The notes below the pieces were generated by a model, which saw only the letters and a program-made list of their open reading frames with translations, ran no database searches and was not told where the DNA came from. This document shows, piece after piece, positions 25,591-33,758 of a DNA stretch of 64,000 nt. Source of the stretch: Granulicella sp. (GTDB lineage Bacteria; Acidobacteriota; Terriglobia; Terriglobales; Acidobacteriaceae); NCBI GenBank assembly GCA_027452215.1, contig DAIDGQ010000031.1:1-64000 (forward strand). The letters are read 5' to 3'. A program made the translations under genes and the position numbers. Numbering within the stretch: position 1 is the stretch's first letter; each line of letters starts with the position of its first letter.

Positions 25591-26343
25591 ATGGAAGACG
25601 CATTGGTAGCCGAGGCGCGCGTACCCGAGAATCGGGGACTCTCGCAAGTTGAGCGCGTGGTGGACACGTTTGTAGCGCCGAGCAAGACGTTTGCGGACAT
25701 CCTTCGCAGCAGCAGTTGGTGGCTGCCTTGCGTGCTCGTGATTCTGTGTTCGGTGGTGTATGGGATGACTGCGGTGAAGAAGGTCGGGCTGTCGACGATG
25801 GCCGACAACATGATCCAGACAATGCCCAAGATTCAGGAGATGATGGCGAGTGACAAAGCGCAGGCAGCGGCCATCCATGCCCGTTTTGAACGCCAACTCT
25901 CGAGTGGGTTCTACTCGACGCCGATTTCATTTGTGATTGGGGGGTTTGCTATCGCGGGGCTGTTTATGGCGACGGTGAACTTCGCGTTCGGAGGGAAGTC
26001 CAGCTTCTGGCAGGCGATGGCTGTATTTTGGTATTCGCTGTTGCCACTAGCCATCTGGTATCTGCTGATCGTGGTGATTTTAATGCTGGGTGGCAATAAC
26101 GATTCGTTCCAGGCGGCCAATCCCGTGGGTACGAATATTGGTTTTTATCTGGCCGATTCTTCTCCGGCGATCAAGGCACTTTTTAGCATATTCGACGTGT
26201 TCTCCATATGGATTTTTGGGCTGCAGGCGTATGGGATGGCGAAGGTTGCGCGTGTCTCGTTTGGCAAAGCGGCTGCCGCGGTGGCCATTTGGTGGCTCTT
26301 GTATTCGGTGATGAAGGTGGTACCAGCGATGTTGTTTTCGTAG
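25591..26343 (+). CDS. YIP1 family membrane protein
   Basis: A 250-residue protein. A charged cytoplasmic N-terminus (VERVVDTFVAPSKTFADILR) precedes the first of about five membrane segments. The pattern of a VAPSKTF-type amphipathic start, a long polar loop (about 65-105) and four C-terminal helices is that of bacterial Yip1/DUF1282 proteins. The molecular role in bacteria is not established. AAGGAG lies upstream of the ATG. It is separated from forE by 90 bp and ends at a strong bidirectional terminator, so it may or may not belong to the for operon. Confidence 0.8.
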   Translation: MEDALVAEARVPENRGLSQVERVVDTFVAPSKTFADILRSSSWWLPCVLVILCSVVYGMTAVKKVGLSTMADNMIQTMPKIQEMMASDKAQAAAIHARFERQLSSGFYSTPISFVIGGFAIAGLFMATVNFAFGGKSSFWQAMAVFWYSLLPLAIWYLLIVVILMLGGNNDSFQAANPVGTNIGFYLADSSPAIKALFSIFDVFSIWIFGLQAYGMAKVARVSFGKAAAAVAIWWLLYSVMKVVPAMLFS

Positions 26344-26359
26344 ATCGAGATCAGACAAA

Positions 26360-26390
26360 GCAAAGGCCCGGCATCGCGCCGGGCCTTTGC
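26360..26390. terminator. Bidirectional terminator between YIP1 and hydrolase genes
   Basis: Perfect 13-bp arms (26360-26372, 26378-26390) with a 5-base loop. T-rich sequence follows on both strands. It separates two convergent genes. Confidence 0.8.
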
Positions 26391-26407
26391 TTTGGTGGTA
26401 GGGAAGG

Positions 26408-27241
26408 CTATTTGAGGAACTTCAGCAGCGCGGTGTTGACCTCGGTGGCGTGGGTCCAGTTGAGTCCGTGGGGGCCTCCTTCGACGACGTGGAGTTGGGC
26501 TCCGGGGATCATCGCGGCAGTGCGCTTTCCGGTAGCCTCGATGGGGAGGATCTGGTCGCTATCGCCGTGAATTACTAGGGTTGGTATCTTGATCTGCGCG
26601 ATGTCTCCGCGAAAGTCTTCGAGCCAGGCATCGACGCAGTTGAGAAACGCATGGTAGCTGGATGCGGCGCCGATGTTGAAGTTCGCGAGGATGGCAGCGT
26701 CCGAGATGTCAGTTCCTCCGACCAGCTTCTTGTTGAAGAAGTTCTTGAGGAAGGTGTCGAGGAAGGCGAAGCGATCGGCTTCGATGCCTTGCTTGATGCC
26801 CTCGAAGACGGCGGGGTCGACGCCTTCCGGATTGTCGGCAGAGCGGCGCAGCGCGGGGGCGATCGAGGCCATGAAGACGGCCTTGGTGACGCGGCCTCCC
26901 TGGTTGTACTTGCCGAAGGTGCGGGCAACTTCGCCACCTCCCATACTGAAGCCGACGAGGGCTACATCGTGGAGGTCGAGCGCGTGGAGGAGTTTGGAGG
27001 TATCACCGGCGAGGGTGTCGTAATCATAGCCGGTGCTGGGCTGGGAGGAGCGGCCAAAACCGCGGCGGTCGTAGGTGATGACGCGATAGCCGGCGGCAAG
27101 CAGAGCAGCGGACTGGCGCTCCCAGGAGGCTCCGCTGAGGGGCCAGCCATGGATCAGGACGACCGGCTTTCCGGTGCCACGATCCTCGTAGTAGATCTCA
27201 ATGTCTGCGTCGTTTTCCTTGCCAACTTTCAGATAGGCCAT
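26408..27241 (-). CDS. Alpha/beta hydrolase, non-heme chloroperoxidase-like
   Basis: A 277-residue cytoplasmic alpha/beta hydrolase. The oxyanion-hole HGWPLSG is at about 31-37, the nucleophile Ser99 in GFSMGGGE, the acid Asp in HGDSDQILP (227-229) and catalytic His258 in GGPHGLNW. The YDRRGFGRSSQP segment and overall length match the bacterial cofactor-free haloperoxidase/esterase group, which hydrolyses esters and forms peracids. The physiological substrate is unknown. It is flanked on both sides by near-identical terminator hairpins, so it is probably a single-gene unit with its own promoter in 27242-27269 or read through from fabF. Confidence 0.9.
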   Translation of the reverse strand: MAYLKVGKENDADIEIYYEDRGTGKPVVLIHGWPLSGASWERQSAALLAAGYRVITYDRRGFGRSSQPSTGYDYDTLAGDTSKLLHALDLHDVALVGFSMGGGEVARTFGKYNQGGRVTKAVFMASIAPALRRSADNPEGVDPAVFEGIKQGIEADRFAFLDTFLKNFFNKKLVGGTDISDAAILANFNIGAASSYHAFLNCVDAWLEDFRGDIAQIKIPTLVIHGDSDQILPIEATGKRTAAMIPGAQLHVVEGGPHGLNWTHATEVNTALLKFLK

Positions 27242-27269
27242 GATGAAATTCTCCTGCGGATTGGATGCA

Positions 27270-27304
27270 GCACAAAGGCCCGGCGAATTGCCGGGCCTTT
27301 GTGC
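27270..27304 (-). terminator. Terminator after fabF
   Basis: Perfect 15-bp arms (27270-27284, 27290-27304) with a GAATT loop lie 17 bp past the fabF stop codon. Twelve bases of the arm are identical to those of the terminator at 26360. Confidence 0.75.
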
Positions 27305-27321
27305 TTTTACGAACTTTTGAT

Positions 27322-28575
27322 TTACTCTGCGCCCCAGCGTTTGAAGACCAGGGATCCGTTGGTTCCTCCGAAGCCGAAGCTGTTGGAGAGAACGTAATCC
27401 AGCTTGGCAGCCTGCGGCTTATTGGGCACATAGTTGAGGCGGCAGGCGGGATCCACGTTGTCAAGGTTCATGGTCGGCGGGACGATCTGGTGCTGCATCG
27501 CCATGATCGCGATGCCGGCCTCCAGTCCTCCTGCGCCGCCGAGCAGATGCCCGGTCATGGACTTGGTGGAGCTGACCAGCAGCTCGTGGCTGCGTGCCCG
27601 CTCGCCGAAGACGTTCTCGATGGCCTGCGATTCGAGCGCGTCGCCGAGTTGAGTCGACGTAGCGTGCGCGTTGACGTAGTTGATTTTGTCGGGCGAGATT
27701 CCTGCCACCTTGAGAGCTGCGTTCATGGCGCGACGGCAACCTTCGCCTTCGGGGGCCATGCCGGTCATGTGGTAGGCATCGCCGCTCATGCCGTAGCCGA
27801 TGATCTCTGCCAGGATGCTGGCTCCTCGTGCCTGCGCAAACTCGAGCTCCTCAAGAATGAGGATGCCGGCGCCTTCACCGCACACAAAGCCGTCACGATC
27901 CTTATCAAAGGGGCGGCAGGCGTGGGTGGGGTCGTCGTTGCGCGTGGAGAGGGCCTTCATGGCCGCGAAGCCTCCAACGGAGAGCGGCGTAATGGCAGCC
28001 TCTGCTCCTCCGGCGATCATGGCGTCCGCATCGCCGCGCTGGATGATGCGAAAGGCGTCGCCGATGCTGTGGGCGGAGCTGGTGCAGGCCGTCGCGGTCG
28101 CTTCGTTCGGGCCCTTTGCGCCGTACTTGATGGAGACGTGTCCGGCGGCCAGGTTGATGATGGACGCCGGAATAAAGAACGGCGAAATTTTGCGTGGTCC
28201 TCCGTTCATCAGAGCAGTGTGTTCTCGCTCGATGACGTCGAATCCGCCGATACCGGAGCCAATGTGGACTCCGACGCTTTCGCTGATCTCCGGAGTGATC
28301 TGCAAGCCGGAGTGTTGCATGGCTTCCTGCGCAGCAGCCATGGCGAAGTGGATGAAGCGGCCCATCTTGCGGGCCTCCTTCTTCTCCACGAAGACGTGAG
28401 GGTCGAAGTCCTTGACTTCGGCGGCAAAGCGGACGGAGTGGCCGGTGAGATCGAATGCGGTGATCTCGCCCATGCCACTCTTCCCGGCGAGCAGACCCTC
28501 CCAAACTTGCGAAGCGGTATTGCCGACTCCGCAAAGGAGGCCCATGCCCGTTACAACGACACGACGATGCTGCAT
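27322..28575 (-). CDS. fabF: 3-oxoacyl-[acyl-carrier-protein] synthase II
   Basis: A 417-residue condensing enzyme of fatty-acid elongation that joins malonyl-ACP to acyl-ACP. The Cys-His-His triad is present: Cys164 in TACTSSAHSIG, His304 in NAHATSTQLGD and His343 in KSMTGHLLGGAG, with the conserved Lys338. The start RRVVVTGMGLLCGVG and the end SFGFGGTNGSLVFKR are standard for KAS II. It lies three bases after acpP on the same strand, the usual pairing, and ends at a strong hairpin. FabF and FabB cannot be fully separated by eye, but context favours FabF. Confidence 0.95.
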   Translation of the reverse strand: MQHRRVVVTGMGLLCGVGNTASQVWEGLLAGKSGMGEITAFDLTGHSVRFAAEVKDFDPHVFVEKKEARKMGRFIHFAMAAAQEAMQHSGLQITPEISESVGVHIGSGIGGFDVIEREHTALMNGGPRKISPFFIPASIINLAAGHVSIKYGAKGPNEATATACTSSAHSIGDAFRIIQRGDADAMIAGGAEAAITPLSVGGFAAMKALSTRNDDPTHACRPFDKDRDGFVCGEGAGILILEELEFAQARGASILAEIIGYGMSGDAYHMTGMAPEGEGCRRAMNAALKVAGISPDKINYVNAHATSTQLGDALESQAIENVFGERARSHELLVSSTKSMTGHLLGGAGGLEAGIAIMAMQHQIVPPTMNLDNVDPACRLNYVPNKPQAAKLDYVLSNSFGFGGTNGSLVFKRWGAE

Positions 28576-28578
28576 TGC

Positions 28579-28821
28579 TTACTTGCCCTTCTGATGCTTC
28601 TCGATGTACTCGGTCGCGTCCTTGACGGTCTTGATCTTCTCCGCATCCTCGTCGGGGATCTGGATGTCGAAGGCTTCTTCGAACTGCATGACGAGCTCGA
28701 CGACGTCGAGCGAATCGGCACCAAGATCTTCCTGAAAGCTGGCGCCGGGAGTCACTTCGGCTTCATCCACCTGAAGTTGCTCGACAATAATCTGCTTAAC
28801 CTTCTCATCCACTGCTGGCAT
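28579..28821 (-). CDS. acpP: Acyl carrier protein
   Basis: An 80-residue acidic helical protein. The phosphopantetheine-attachment Ser37 is in the [12 protein letters not shown] motif. It carries growing acyl chains during fatty-acid synthesis. The start at 28821 is set by AGGAGA seven bases upstream and by the normal ACP length. It is followed at three bases by fabF and preceded by a good sigma-70-type promoter about 90 bp upstream. The product is slightly longer than E. coli AcpP by a Lys-rich tail. Confidence 0.97.
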   Translation of the reverse strand: MPAVDEKVKQIIVEQLQVDEAEVTPGASFQEDLGADSLDVVELVMQFEEAFDIQIPDEDAEKIKTVKDATEYIEKHQKGK

Positions 28822-28907
28822 GTTGCGATCTCCTATAAAGTCCTGGGTTGGGCGAAAGGGCTGCGGCCAGTTCCAGCACGCTACCCGATTGACTGCCCCA
28901 AGGTGAA

Positions 28908-28936
28908 AGCATACCGACGCGCCCGGACGGTGTAAA
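28908..28936 (-). promoter_or_regulatory. Sigma-70-type promoter for acpP-fabF
   Basis: On the minus strand TTTACA (28936-28931) is followed after exactly 17 bases by TATGCT (28913-28908). Transcription would begin near 28900, giving a leader of about 80 nt before acpP. Confidence 0.6.
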
Positions 28937-29014
28937 GACGGGATGTGAATCATGGTAGCGAAAGCGCAAGGTTGCCGACAGCAAAAAAGCACACAAAGGA
29001 GGAAAGTCAGGTAT

Positions 29015-29042
29015 ATTTAGCGTGAATATTGAAATGTTAAGT
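29015..29042. other. Weak dif-like 28-mer
   Basis: The 28 bases read as an 11-6-11 arrangement. The right arm AAATGTTAAGT and left arm ATTTAGCGTGA each share 8 of 11 bases with common XerD and XerC arm consensus sequences (TTATGTTAAAT and ANTTCGCATAA). The inner palindrome is poor. It lies at the left edge of the skew-neutral zone. It is listed as a candidate only. Confidence 0.2.
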
Positions 29043-29234
29043 CTATCGGGATTTCGGGGTGGAAGGATCAGCTCAAACGTGTCTGCAAAGGTGTGTTTCT
29101 GGTGCGGTTCCACGAACTTCCGCAGAGTCAACCGTACAGGGTACCTGCAGCGCTATGTGCTGAGCCTCTTCGGATGGTACCCGTGGGAGTGTGTGATCTG
29201 TCGCCGAAAGACGCTGATTCGCAGGAGCATGTAA
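29034..29234 (+). CDS. Very small zinc-ribbon protein
   Basis: About 52-70 residues. The core has CFWCG, a basic stretch ending RYVLSLFGWYPWEC, then CVIC and a basic tail, giving two CxxC knuckles about 30 residues apart. This CxxCG ... YPW-x-CxxC layout is a zinc ribbon common among small uncharacterised proteins. The start is uncertain: ATG at 29034, GTG at 29022, or GTG at 29079, which has GGAAGG about 12 bases upstream and would leave the dif-like site free. It is transcribed divergently from acpP and converges on rmuC. The function is unknown. Confidence 0.5.
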   Translation: MLSLSGFRGGRISSNVSAKVCFWCGSTNFRRVNRTGYLQRYVLSLFGWYPWECVICRRKTLIRRSM

Positions 29235-29253
29235 ACCATTGCGGCGGGACGAG

Positions 29254-30633
29254 TTAATCGTCATCGCTGGCTGCCAGCGCAGGAAGTAGACCGTCGAATG
29301 CTCGATGGGAGGGATCGGAAGGCAGCGATGCCTGGGTTGCCTCGACGCTGACGTCGCGCAGGGTGCGGTTGATGGCACGGGTGCGAGTTCCGACGTCCTG
29401 AATGGTCTTCTGGACCTTGCTGACCTGGTCGTCCATCTTGACCATCAGATCTTCAAACTTGCCGAATTGGGTTCGCGCGTTGGCGAGGACCTTCCAGACC
29501 TCATCGCCCTTCTGCTGAAGCTGAAGCATGTGGAAGCCCATCTGGAAGCTGTTGAGGATCGCGGAGAGCGTGCTGGGGCCGGCGATGGTGACATGCGAGT
29601 TCTGCTGTATGTCGGATTGCAGGCCGTCGCGTCGCATCACCTCCGCGTAGAGGCTTTCGGTGGGTAGAAACATGATGGCGAAGGACGTTGTGGTGGGCGG
29701 AGCAATATATTTGTCGCAGATTTTTTTGCCTTCGAAACGGATAGCGGCCTCGAAGGCCTTGCCTGCGCTGACGATATCCGTTCCGGTCTCGTAGGCCGAC
29801 TCGAGCCGCTCCCATATTTCGCGAGGAAACTTCGAGTCGATGGGCAAGAGCATCTCCCCGCTGGGGGTGGGGAGTTTGACGGCGAACTCGACGATCTCCT
29901 GCGTGTTGGGCCGGACCTTTGCGTTTTGGACGTACTGACTGGGCGCGAGCATCTGTTTGAGCAGGGTTTCGAGCATGACTTCGCCGATGGTCCCTCGCGA
30001 TTTGACGTTGGTGAAAATACGAGAGAGGTCGTCGACTCCAGCCGATAGCTTGGTCATCTCGCCGAGACCGGCGTGGACCTTGGTGAGCTGGTCGGTGACC
30101 TGGCCGAAGCTTTCGGTGAGGCGGTTTTGCAGTGTAGCGTGGAGTTTTTCGTCGACTGTCTGGCGCATCTCCTCGAGCTTGGCGGCGTTGCTGACGTTCA
30201 GTTTGTCGAGGCGGTCTTCCACGGTTCTACGCAGGGTCTCAAGGTGCTCGCTCTGGCCTGTGCGGAGTTCGTTCAGGCGGCTGTGCAGAGCTTCCCGACT
30301 CTCGTTGGCCTGGCGTGCGGTGTCGGCGCGGAAGCCTTCGAGGCCCTTGTTGAGCGTGTCGCCGAGTGTGCTGATGTTGCCGAGGACCTCGCCGCGGAGG
30401 GCGGCGCTGGCGGTAGCGGCGTCGTTGCGGAGATGCGAAAGTTCGCCCCGCAGATGCTGGTCGAGGCTTTGGGAGCGGGCGTCGAGGCGTGTGAACTGGC
30501 CGGGGAGGTCGGCTGCGAGCAGCTGCGCGAGGCGAGGGTCTTCGGTTTCGGGCGAGCTGGCAGGCTTGCGCAGGAGCAGCACGATCAGGGCGACGAGGGT
30601 GAGAAGTTGGAGGGCAATCAGGGCTGGAATCAT
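29254..30633 (-). CDS. rmuC: DNA recombination protein RmuC
   Basis: A 459-residue protein with an N-terminal membrane anchor (about 3-22) and a long coiled coil rich in Glu, Arg and Leu (about 45-190). The conserved RmuC nuclease-like domain follows (about 200-390), containing KSRGTIGEVMLETLLKQML, LPIDSKFPRE and IMFLPTESLYAE. RmuC limits DNA rearrangements at inverted repeats in E. coli, and the fold is related to restriction-type nucleases. The start at 30633 gives a clean hydrophobic anchor, with AAGGAAAG upstream; an earlier ATG at 30663 is possible. It is a single gene here. Confidence 0.92.
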   Translation of the reverse strand: MIPALIALQLLTLVALIVLLLRKPASSPETEDPRLAQLLAADLPGQFTRLDARSQSLDQHLRGELSHLRNDAATASAALRGEVLGNISTLGDTLNKGLEGFRADTARQANESREALHSRLNELRTGQSEHLETLRRTVEDRLDKLNVSNAAKLEEMRQTVDEKLHATLQNRLTESFGQVTDQLTKVHAGLGEMTKLSAGVDDLSRIFTNVKSRGTIGEVMLETLLKQMLAPSQYVQNAKVRPNTQEIVEFAVKLPTPSGEMLLPIDSKFPREIWERLESAYETGTDIVSAGKAFEAAIRFEGKKICDKYIAPPTTTSFAIMFLPTESLYAEVMRRDGLQSDIQQNSHVTIAGPSTLSAILNSFQMGFHMLQLQQKGDEVWKVLANARTQFGKFEDLMVKMDDQVSKVQKTIQDVGTRTRAINRTLRDVSVEATQASLPSDPSHRAFDGLLPALAASDDD

Positions 30634-30725
30634 TTCGGCTTTCCTTCGCTTGGAGGATAGCATCGCCCTCGGGCAAAGCTGTGGCCTTCAGATGGTTTGT
30701 GATTCAATAGAGGCTAGAGCAAACT

Positions 30726-31421
30726 ATGCTCTCGAAGGTCCTGCGCTTGCGTCTATCAGCTATGTCTCGAGTTCTTACTACCGCCCTGTTCGTGTCGCTT
30801 ACCGTCGTATCTGCTACGGCCCAGACCTCCGTTCCCCCAAACCAGGTGAGCCAGTTCCGCGACACTTCGATGCTGATCCCTCCTGCCGGAGCGAAGGTGG
30901 CGATCATCGAGTGGGAAGACCTGGAGTGCCCGGCATGCGCGCACGCATTCCCGTTCATCCACATGGCGATCGATCACTACAAGATTCCGCTGGTTCGCCA
31001 CGACTTCCTTATTCCAGGCCACATGTGGAGTCGCGAGGCGGCAATCTACGCTCGCTACATGCAGGATAAGATCTCTCCCGAGCTTGCCACTGAGTATCGC
31101 CGTGAGGTCTTCGCGTCGCAGTTCAAGATTGCCAGCAAGGACGACCTGAACCGCTTCACGCAGGACTTTGTTGCCAAGCATGGCAAGCAGCTGCCGTTCG
31201 TCATCGACCCGACTGGCGAGCTTGCCCGTGAGGTTAATGCAGACCATGCACTGGGTGAAAAGCTGGGCCTGCATGAGACGCCGACGATCATCGTGGTGAC
31301 GCCCAAGGGCTGGATCCAGGTGAAGGATGTTTCGGACCTCTACCAGGCGATCGATCAGGCAGAAGCCATGGTGGCAAGCACCCCGGCTCCGGCGGCTCAT
31401 CATACGGTTGCAAAGAAGTAG
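30726..31421 (+). CDS. Exported DsbA-like thioredoxin-fold protein
   Basis: A 231-residue protein with a signal peptide (about 1-33, ending ATAQ) and a thioredoxin fold. The redox site is Cys68-Pro-Ala-Cys71 in WEDLECPACAHAF, and a cis-Pro site follows later in LHETPTIIV. The intervening helical insert is as in DsbA/DsbG-like proteins (thioredoxin_4 group). It probably forms or isomerises disulfides in the periplasm. No DsbB partner is adjacent. A Pro/Ala/His-rich tail ends the protein, and a strong terminator follows at 20 bp. Confidence 0.85.
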   Translation: MLSKVLRLRLSAMSRVLTTALFVSLTVVSATAQTSVPPNQVSQFRDTSMLIPPAGAKVAIIEWEDLECPACAHAFPFIHMAIDHYKIPLVRHDFLIPGHMWSREAAIYARYMQDKISPELATEYRREVFASQFKIASKDDLNRFTQDFVAKHGKQLPFVIDPTGELAREVNADHALGEKLGLHETPTIIVVTPKGWIQVKDVSDLYQAIDQAEAMVASTPAPAAHHTVAKK

Positions 31422-31440
31422 AGCCTCAATTTTGGGAGAA

Positions 31441-31467
31441 GCCGCTCGCTGTTGCGGGCGGCTTTTT
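31441..31467 (+). terminator. Intrinsic terminator of the DsbA-like gene
   Basis: A 9-bp stem with one G-U pair (31441-31449 with 31454-31462) around TGTT is followed by five T at 31463-31467. Confidence 0.8.
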
Positions 31468-31483
31468 CATTGCCCTGAACCGG

Positions 31484-32131
31484 CTAAGCAGGCCAGACCT
31501 TCAGCGCAAGATCGACCACGTTGTTGAGTGCTTCCCGGCTGCGCCCACTGCTTGCCTGGACTGCGATGCCGTTCATGACGCTGACGAGGAACAGGGTAAG
31601 TGCCTGCACGTCGGTGGCGGCGGGGAGGTCTCCTTCGCGGCGGGCTCGCTCGAGGCGGTCGTGTACCTGCGCTGTTCCGGCGTTGCGTAGCGCCATCATC
31701 TCGGTACGGATAGGATCGGCTTCGGCGCTTGCGACAAGGGCTCCCTGGACCCAGAGGCAGCCGTTCGGGTTGGCAGGATCCGTGGCGGTGGCGACTGCGC
31801 CTCGCAAGAGCATCTCGGCAACCTGACGAGCCTTTGGCTGGCCCAGCGCCCGACGAATGTAGCGCCCCGGGCCTGTACCGTAGTGCGCTACCGCCTCTCG
31901 GAAGAGCCCCGCCTTGTCTCCGAACGCGGCGTAAAGGCTGGGGCGATTGATGCCCATCGCGGCGGTGAGCGCTGTCAACGAAGCTCCTTCATAGCCCTGC
32001 CGCCAGAAGACATGCATTGCGGCATCGAGGGCTTGCTCGCGGTTGAAGGAGCGAGGGCGGCCCAATCGTGGCTTAGACCGTTTGGCTGCGGTCACGACGG
32101 CTGCGGTCGGGATAGCTGCGGGGAGGCTCAT
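31484..32131 (-). CDS. TetR/AcrR family transcriptional regulator
   Basis: A 215-residue repressor-type protein. The N-terminal helix-turn-helix region is recognisable: FNREQALDAAMHVFWRQGYE, then ASLTALTAAMGINRPSLYAAFGDKAGLF at about 50-77. The C-terminal ligand domain has NGCLWVQGAL and ends in helices typical of the TetR_C branch found with efflux or oxidoreductase genes. No obvious target gene is adjacent, so it may regulate itself or distant genes. Two ACCG-N2-CGGT dyads, centred exactly 50 bp apart, lie upstream and are good candidates for its operators. Confidence 0.9.
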   Translation of the reverse strand: MSLPAAIPTAAVVTAAKRSKPRLGRPRSFNREQALDAAMHVFWRQGYEGASLTALTAAMGINRPSLYAAFGDKAGLFREAVAHYGTGPGRYIRRALGQPKARQVAEMLLRGAVATATDPANPNGCLWVQGALVASAEADPIRTEMMALRNAGTAQVHDRLERARREGDLPAATDVQALTLFLVSVMNGIAVQASSGRSREALNNVVDLALKVWPA

Positions 32132-32176
32132 ACCCTCACTTTAGCCCCGGCAGACGGTGGCCGCGGTAGAAATCGA

Positions 32177-32236
32177 ACCGGCCGGTAAAGAAGTGGAATC
32201 TGGAGAGGTTCGGCGCCCCGGAAGATACCGTTCGGT
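32177..32236. promoter_or_regulatory. Paired ACCG-N2-CGGT dyads upstream of the TetR gene
   Basis: ACCGGCCGGT (32177-32186) and ACCGTTCGGT (32227-32236) share the same half-sites; the second extends to TACCG-N2-CGGTA. Their centres are exactly 50 bp apart. They lie 46-105 bp upstream of the minus-strand TetR start, as expected for autoregulation. Confidence 0.5.
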
Positions 32237-32252
32237 ACGGATAAGGGAATGG

Positions 32253-32474
32253 CTAAGCGTCCTTGGCGTCTTCGTACTCTTCATGCCAGGCCGTCTGGAT
32301 AGCTTCGAGGATGCCTTCGGTGGACTTGGCGGGGTCGCCGACGAAGCCGGGGAGCTGCGTTACCCACTTGTGCAGGTCGGTAAAGCGGACCGCATAGGGA
32401 TCGGTATCGGGGAACATCTCCTGCAGTTGAATGCCAATCTCGAGGGTGTCGGTCCAGTTGATCTCGCGGGCCAT
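32253..32474 (-). CDS. iscX: Fe-S assembly protein IscX
   Basis: A 73-residue acidic protein. INWTDTLEIGIQLQEMFPD, DPYAVRFTDLHKWV and the ending EGILEAIQTAWHEEY are the full IscX (YfhJ) signature. IscX binds IscS and iron and tunes iron-sulfur cluster assembly. GGAGG stands eight bases before the ATG at 32474. No isc or suf genes are nearby, so it is encoded apart from the main assembly operon. Several iron-sulfur proteins in the window (ForC, EtfD, probably TrpRS, the radical SAM enzyme) would be clients of that pathway. Confidence 0.93.
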   Translation of the reverse strand: MAREINWTDTLEIGIQLQEMFPDTDPYAVRFTDLHKWVTQLPGFVGDPAKSTEGILEAIQTAWHEEYEDAKDA

Positions 32475-32573
32475 GGTATTGCCTCCATTCCGAGTGTACT
32501 GCGAATGATGGAGGGGACGAAGCCTGCTGGATAAGCCGACCGGGCCCTTGCCGCGATAGAATAGCGAAGCCTC

Positions 32574-33653
32574 ATGTCCATCGAAACCCAGGTTCCGCAA
32601 ACACCTCTCCCAGCGACGCCCGCGCAGCGTCGCATGCCCGCCCGCCGCCGACTGCTGGCCGCAACGCGCAAGCTGCGCGAGCTGGGCTCGATTGCCTCCG
32701 CCGTCGCCGGAACGTCGCACCCGTACATGGCGCATATTGTGCCGATGCGCCGCTGCAACCTGGCGTGCACGTACTGCAACGAGTTCGATGATGTCTCCAA
32801 TCCCGTTGATATTGAAGAGATGAAACGCCGGATCGATCATCTGGGCCGGCTGGGCACATCGGTCATCACGATCTCTGGCGGCGAGCCGTTGCTACACCCA
32901 GAGCTCGATGACGTGATCCGCCAGATTCGTAAGACCGGGGCCATCGCAGGGATGATCACCAATGGCTACCTGCTGATGCCGGAGCGGATCGAGCGGCTGA
33001 ACAAGGCTGGCCTCGATCACATGCAGATTTCGATCGACAATGTGATGCCCGATGAGGTTTCGAAGAAGTCGCTCAAGGTGCTGGATGCGAAGCTGCGGAT
33101 GCTGGCCGAGCATGCTGACTTCCACGTGAATATCAACTCCGTCGTCGGTGGCGGAATTGCAAACCCTGAGGACGCGTTGACGATCTCCAAGCGGGCGCTG
33201 GGGTTGGGATTTAGTTCGACGATTGGCATCATTCACGACGGTAGCGGCCAGTTGAAGCCGCTGGGCGAGCGCGAGCGCACGGTGTGGGACGAGGTTCGCC
33301 GCCTTACGCGCAGAAGCTATTCGCGCTTCAATGGATTTCAGGAGGCCATCGCGAACGGGCTGCCGAACGACTGGCGCTGCCGTGCGGGGTCTCGCTACCT
33401 GTATATCGACGAGAACGGAATCGTGTCCTACTGCTCGCAGCAGCGAGGGTATCCCGGTATTCCGGTCGCGGAGTACACCACCGAGATCGTCAAGCGCGAG
33501 TTCCTCACGGAGAAGTCCTGTGCTCCGAACTGCACGATCAGCTGCGTGCATCAGGTCAGCTATATTGACCACTGGCGAGCTCCCCAGAGCACGACGGTTA
33601 CGCCGGGCGGCGCCGGGCATAGTGCCGACACGGGCCTCGTACAGATTCTCTAA
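32574..33653 (+). CDS. Radical SAM protein with C-terminal cysteine cluster
   Basis: A 359-residue radical SAM enzyme. The [4Fe-4S] motif is Cys61-x3-Cys65-x2-Cys68 in RRCNLACTYCNEF, and SGGEP is at 101-105. The radical SAM barrel follows with GMITNGYLL and MQISIDN. A C-terminal part has extra cysteines (SYCSQQRGYPG, CAPNCTISC), which suggests a SPASM-like auxiliary cluster region. The substrate is unknown; HpnH-like or peptide/sugar-modifying roles are possible. It is divergent from iscX and heads the surface-polysaccharide-like region. The basic N-terminal 45 residues are not part of the known fold. Confidence 0.85.
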   Translation: MSIETQVPQTPLPATPAQRRMPARRRLLAATRKLRELGSIASAVAGTSHPYMAHIVPMRRCNLACTYCNEFDDVSNPVDIEEMKRRIDHLGRLGTSVITISGGEPLLHPELDDVIRQIRKTGAIAGMITNGYLLMPERIERLNKAGLDHMQISIDNVMPDEVSKKSLKVLDAKLRMLAEHADFHVNINSVVGGGIANPEDALTISKRALGLGFSSTIGIIHDGSGQLKPLGERERTVWDEVRRLTRRSYSRFNGFQEAIANGLPNDWRCRAGSRYLYIDENGIVSYCSQQRGYPGIPVAEYTTEIVKREFLTEKSCAPNCTISCVHQVSYIDHWRAPQSTTVTPGGAGHSADTGLVQIL

Positions 33654-33758
33654 GCTCCTCACCGTGGATGGGTTGTGGTGGCGAACTTCCGTGCAATGTT
33701 GTGTGAAACGGGCATAATAGGGAGAACTTCCGCGACGCGAGACTGGTGAACTCCCACT

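Noticed and set aside
28996-29003. A perfect AAAGGAGG Shine-Dalgarno on the plus strand
   Set aside because: No start codon lies at a suitable distance; the nearest candidates are 18 bases or more away.
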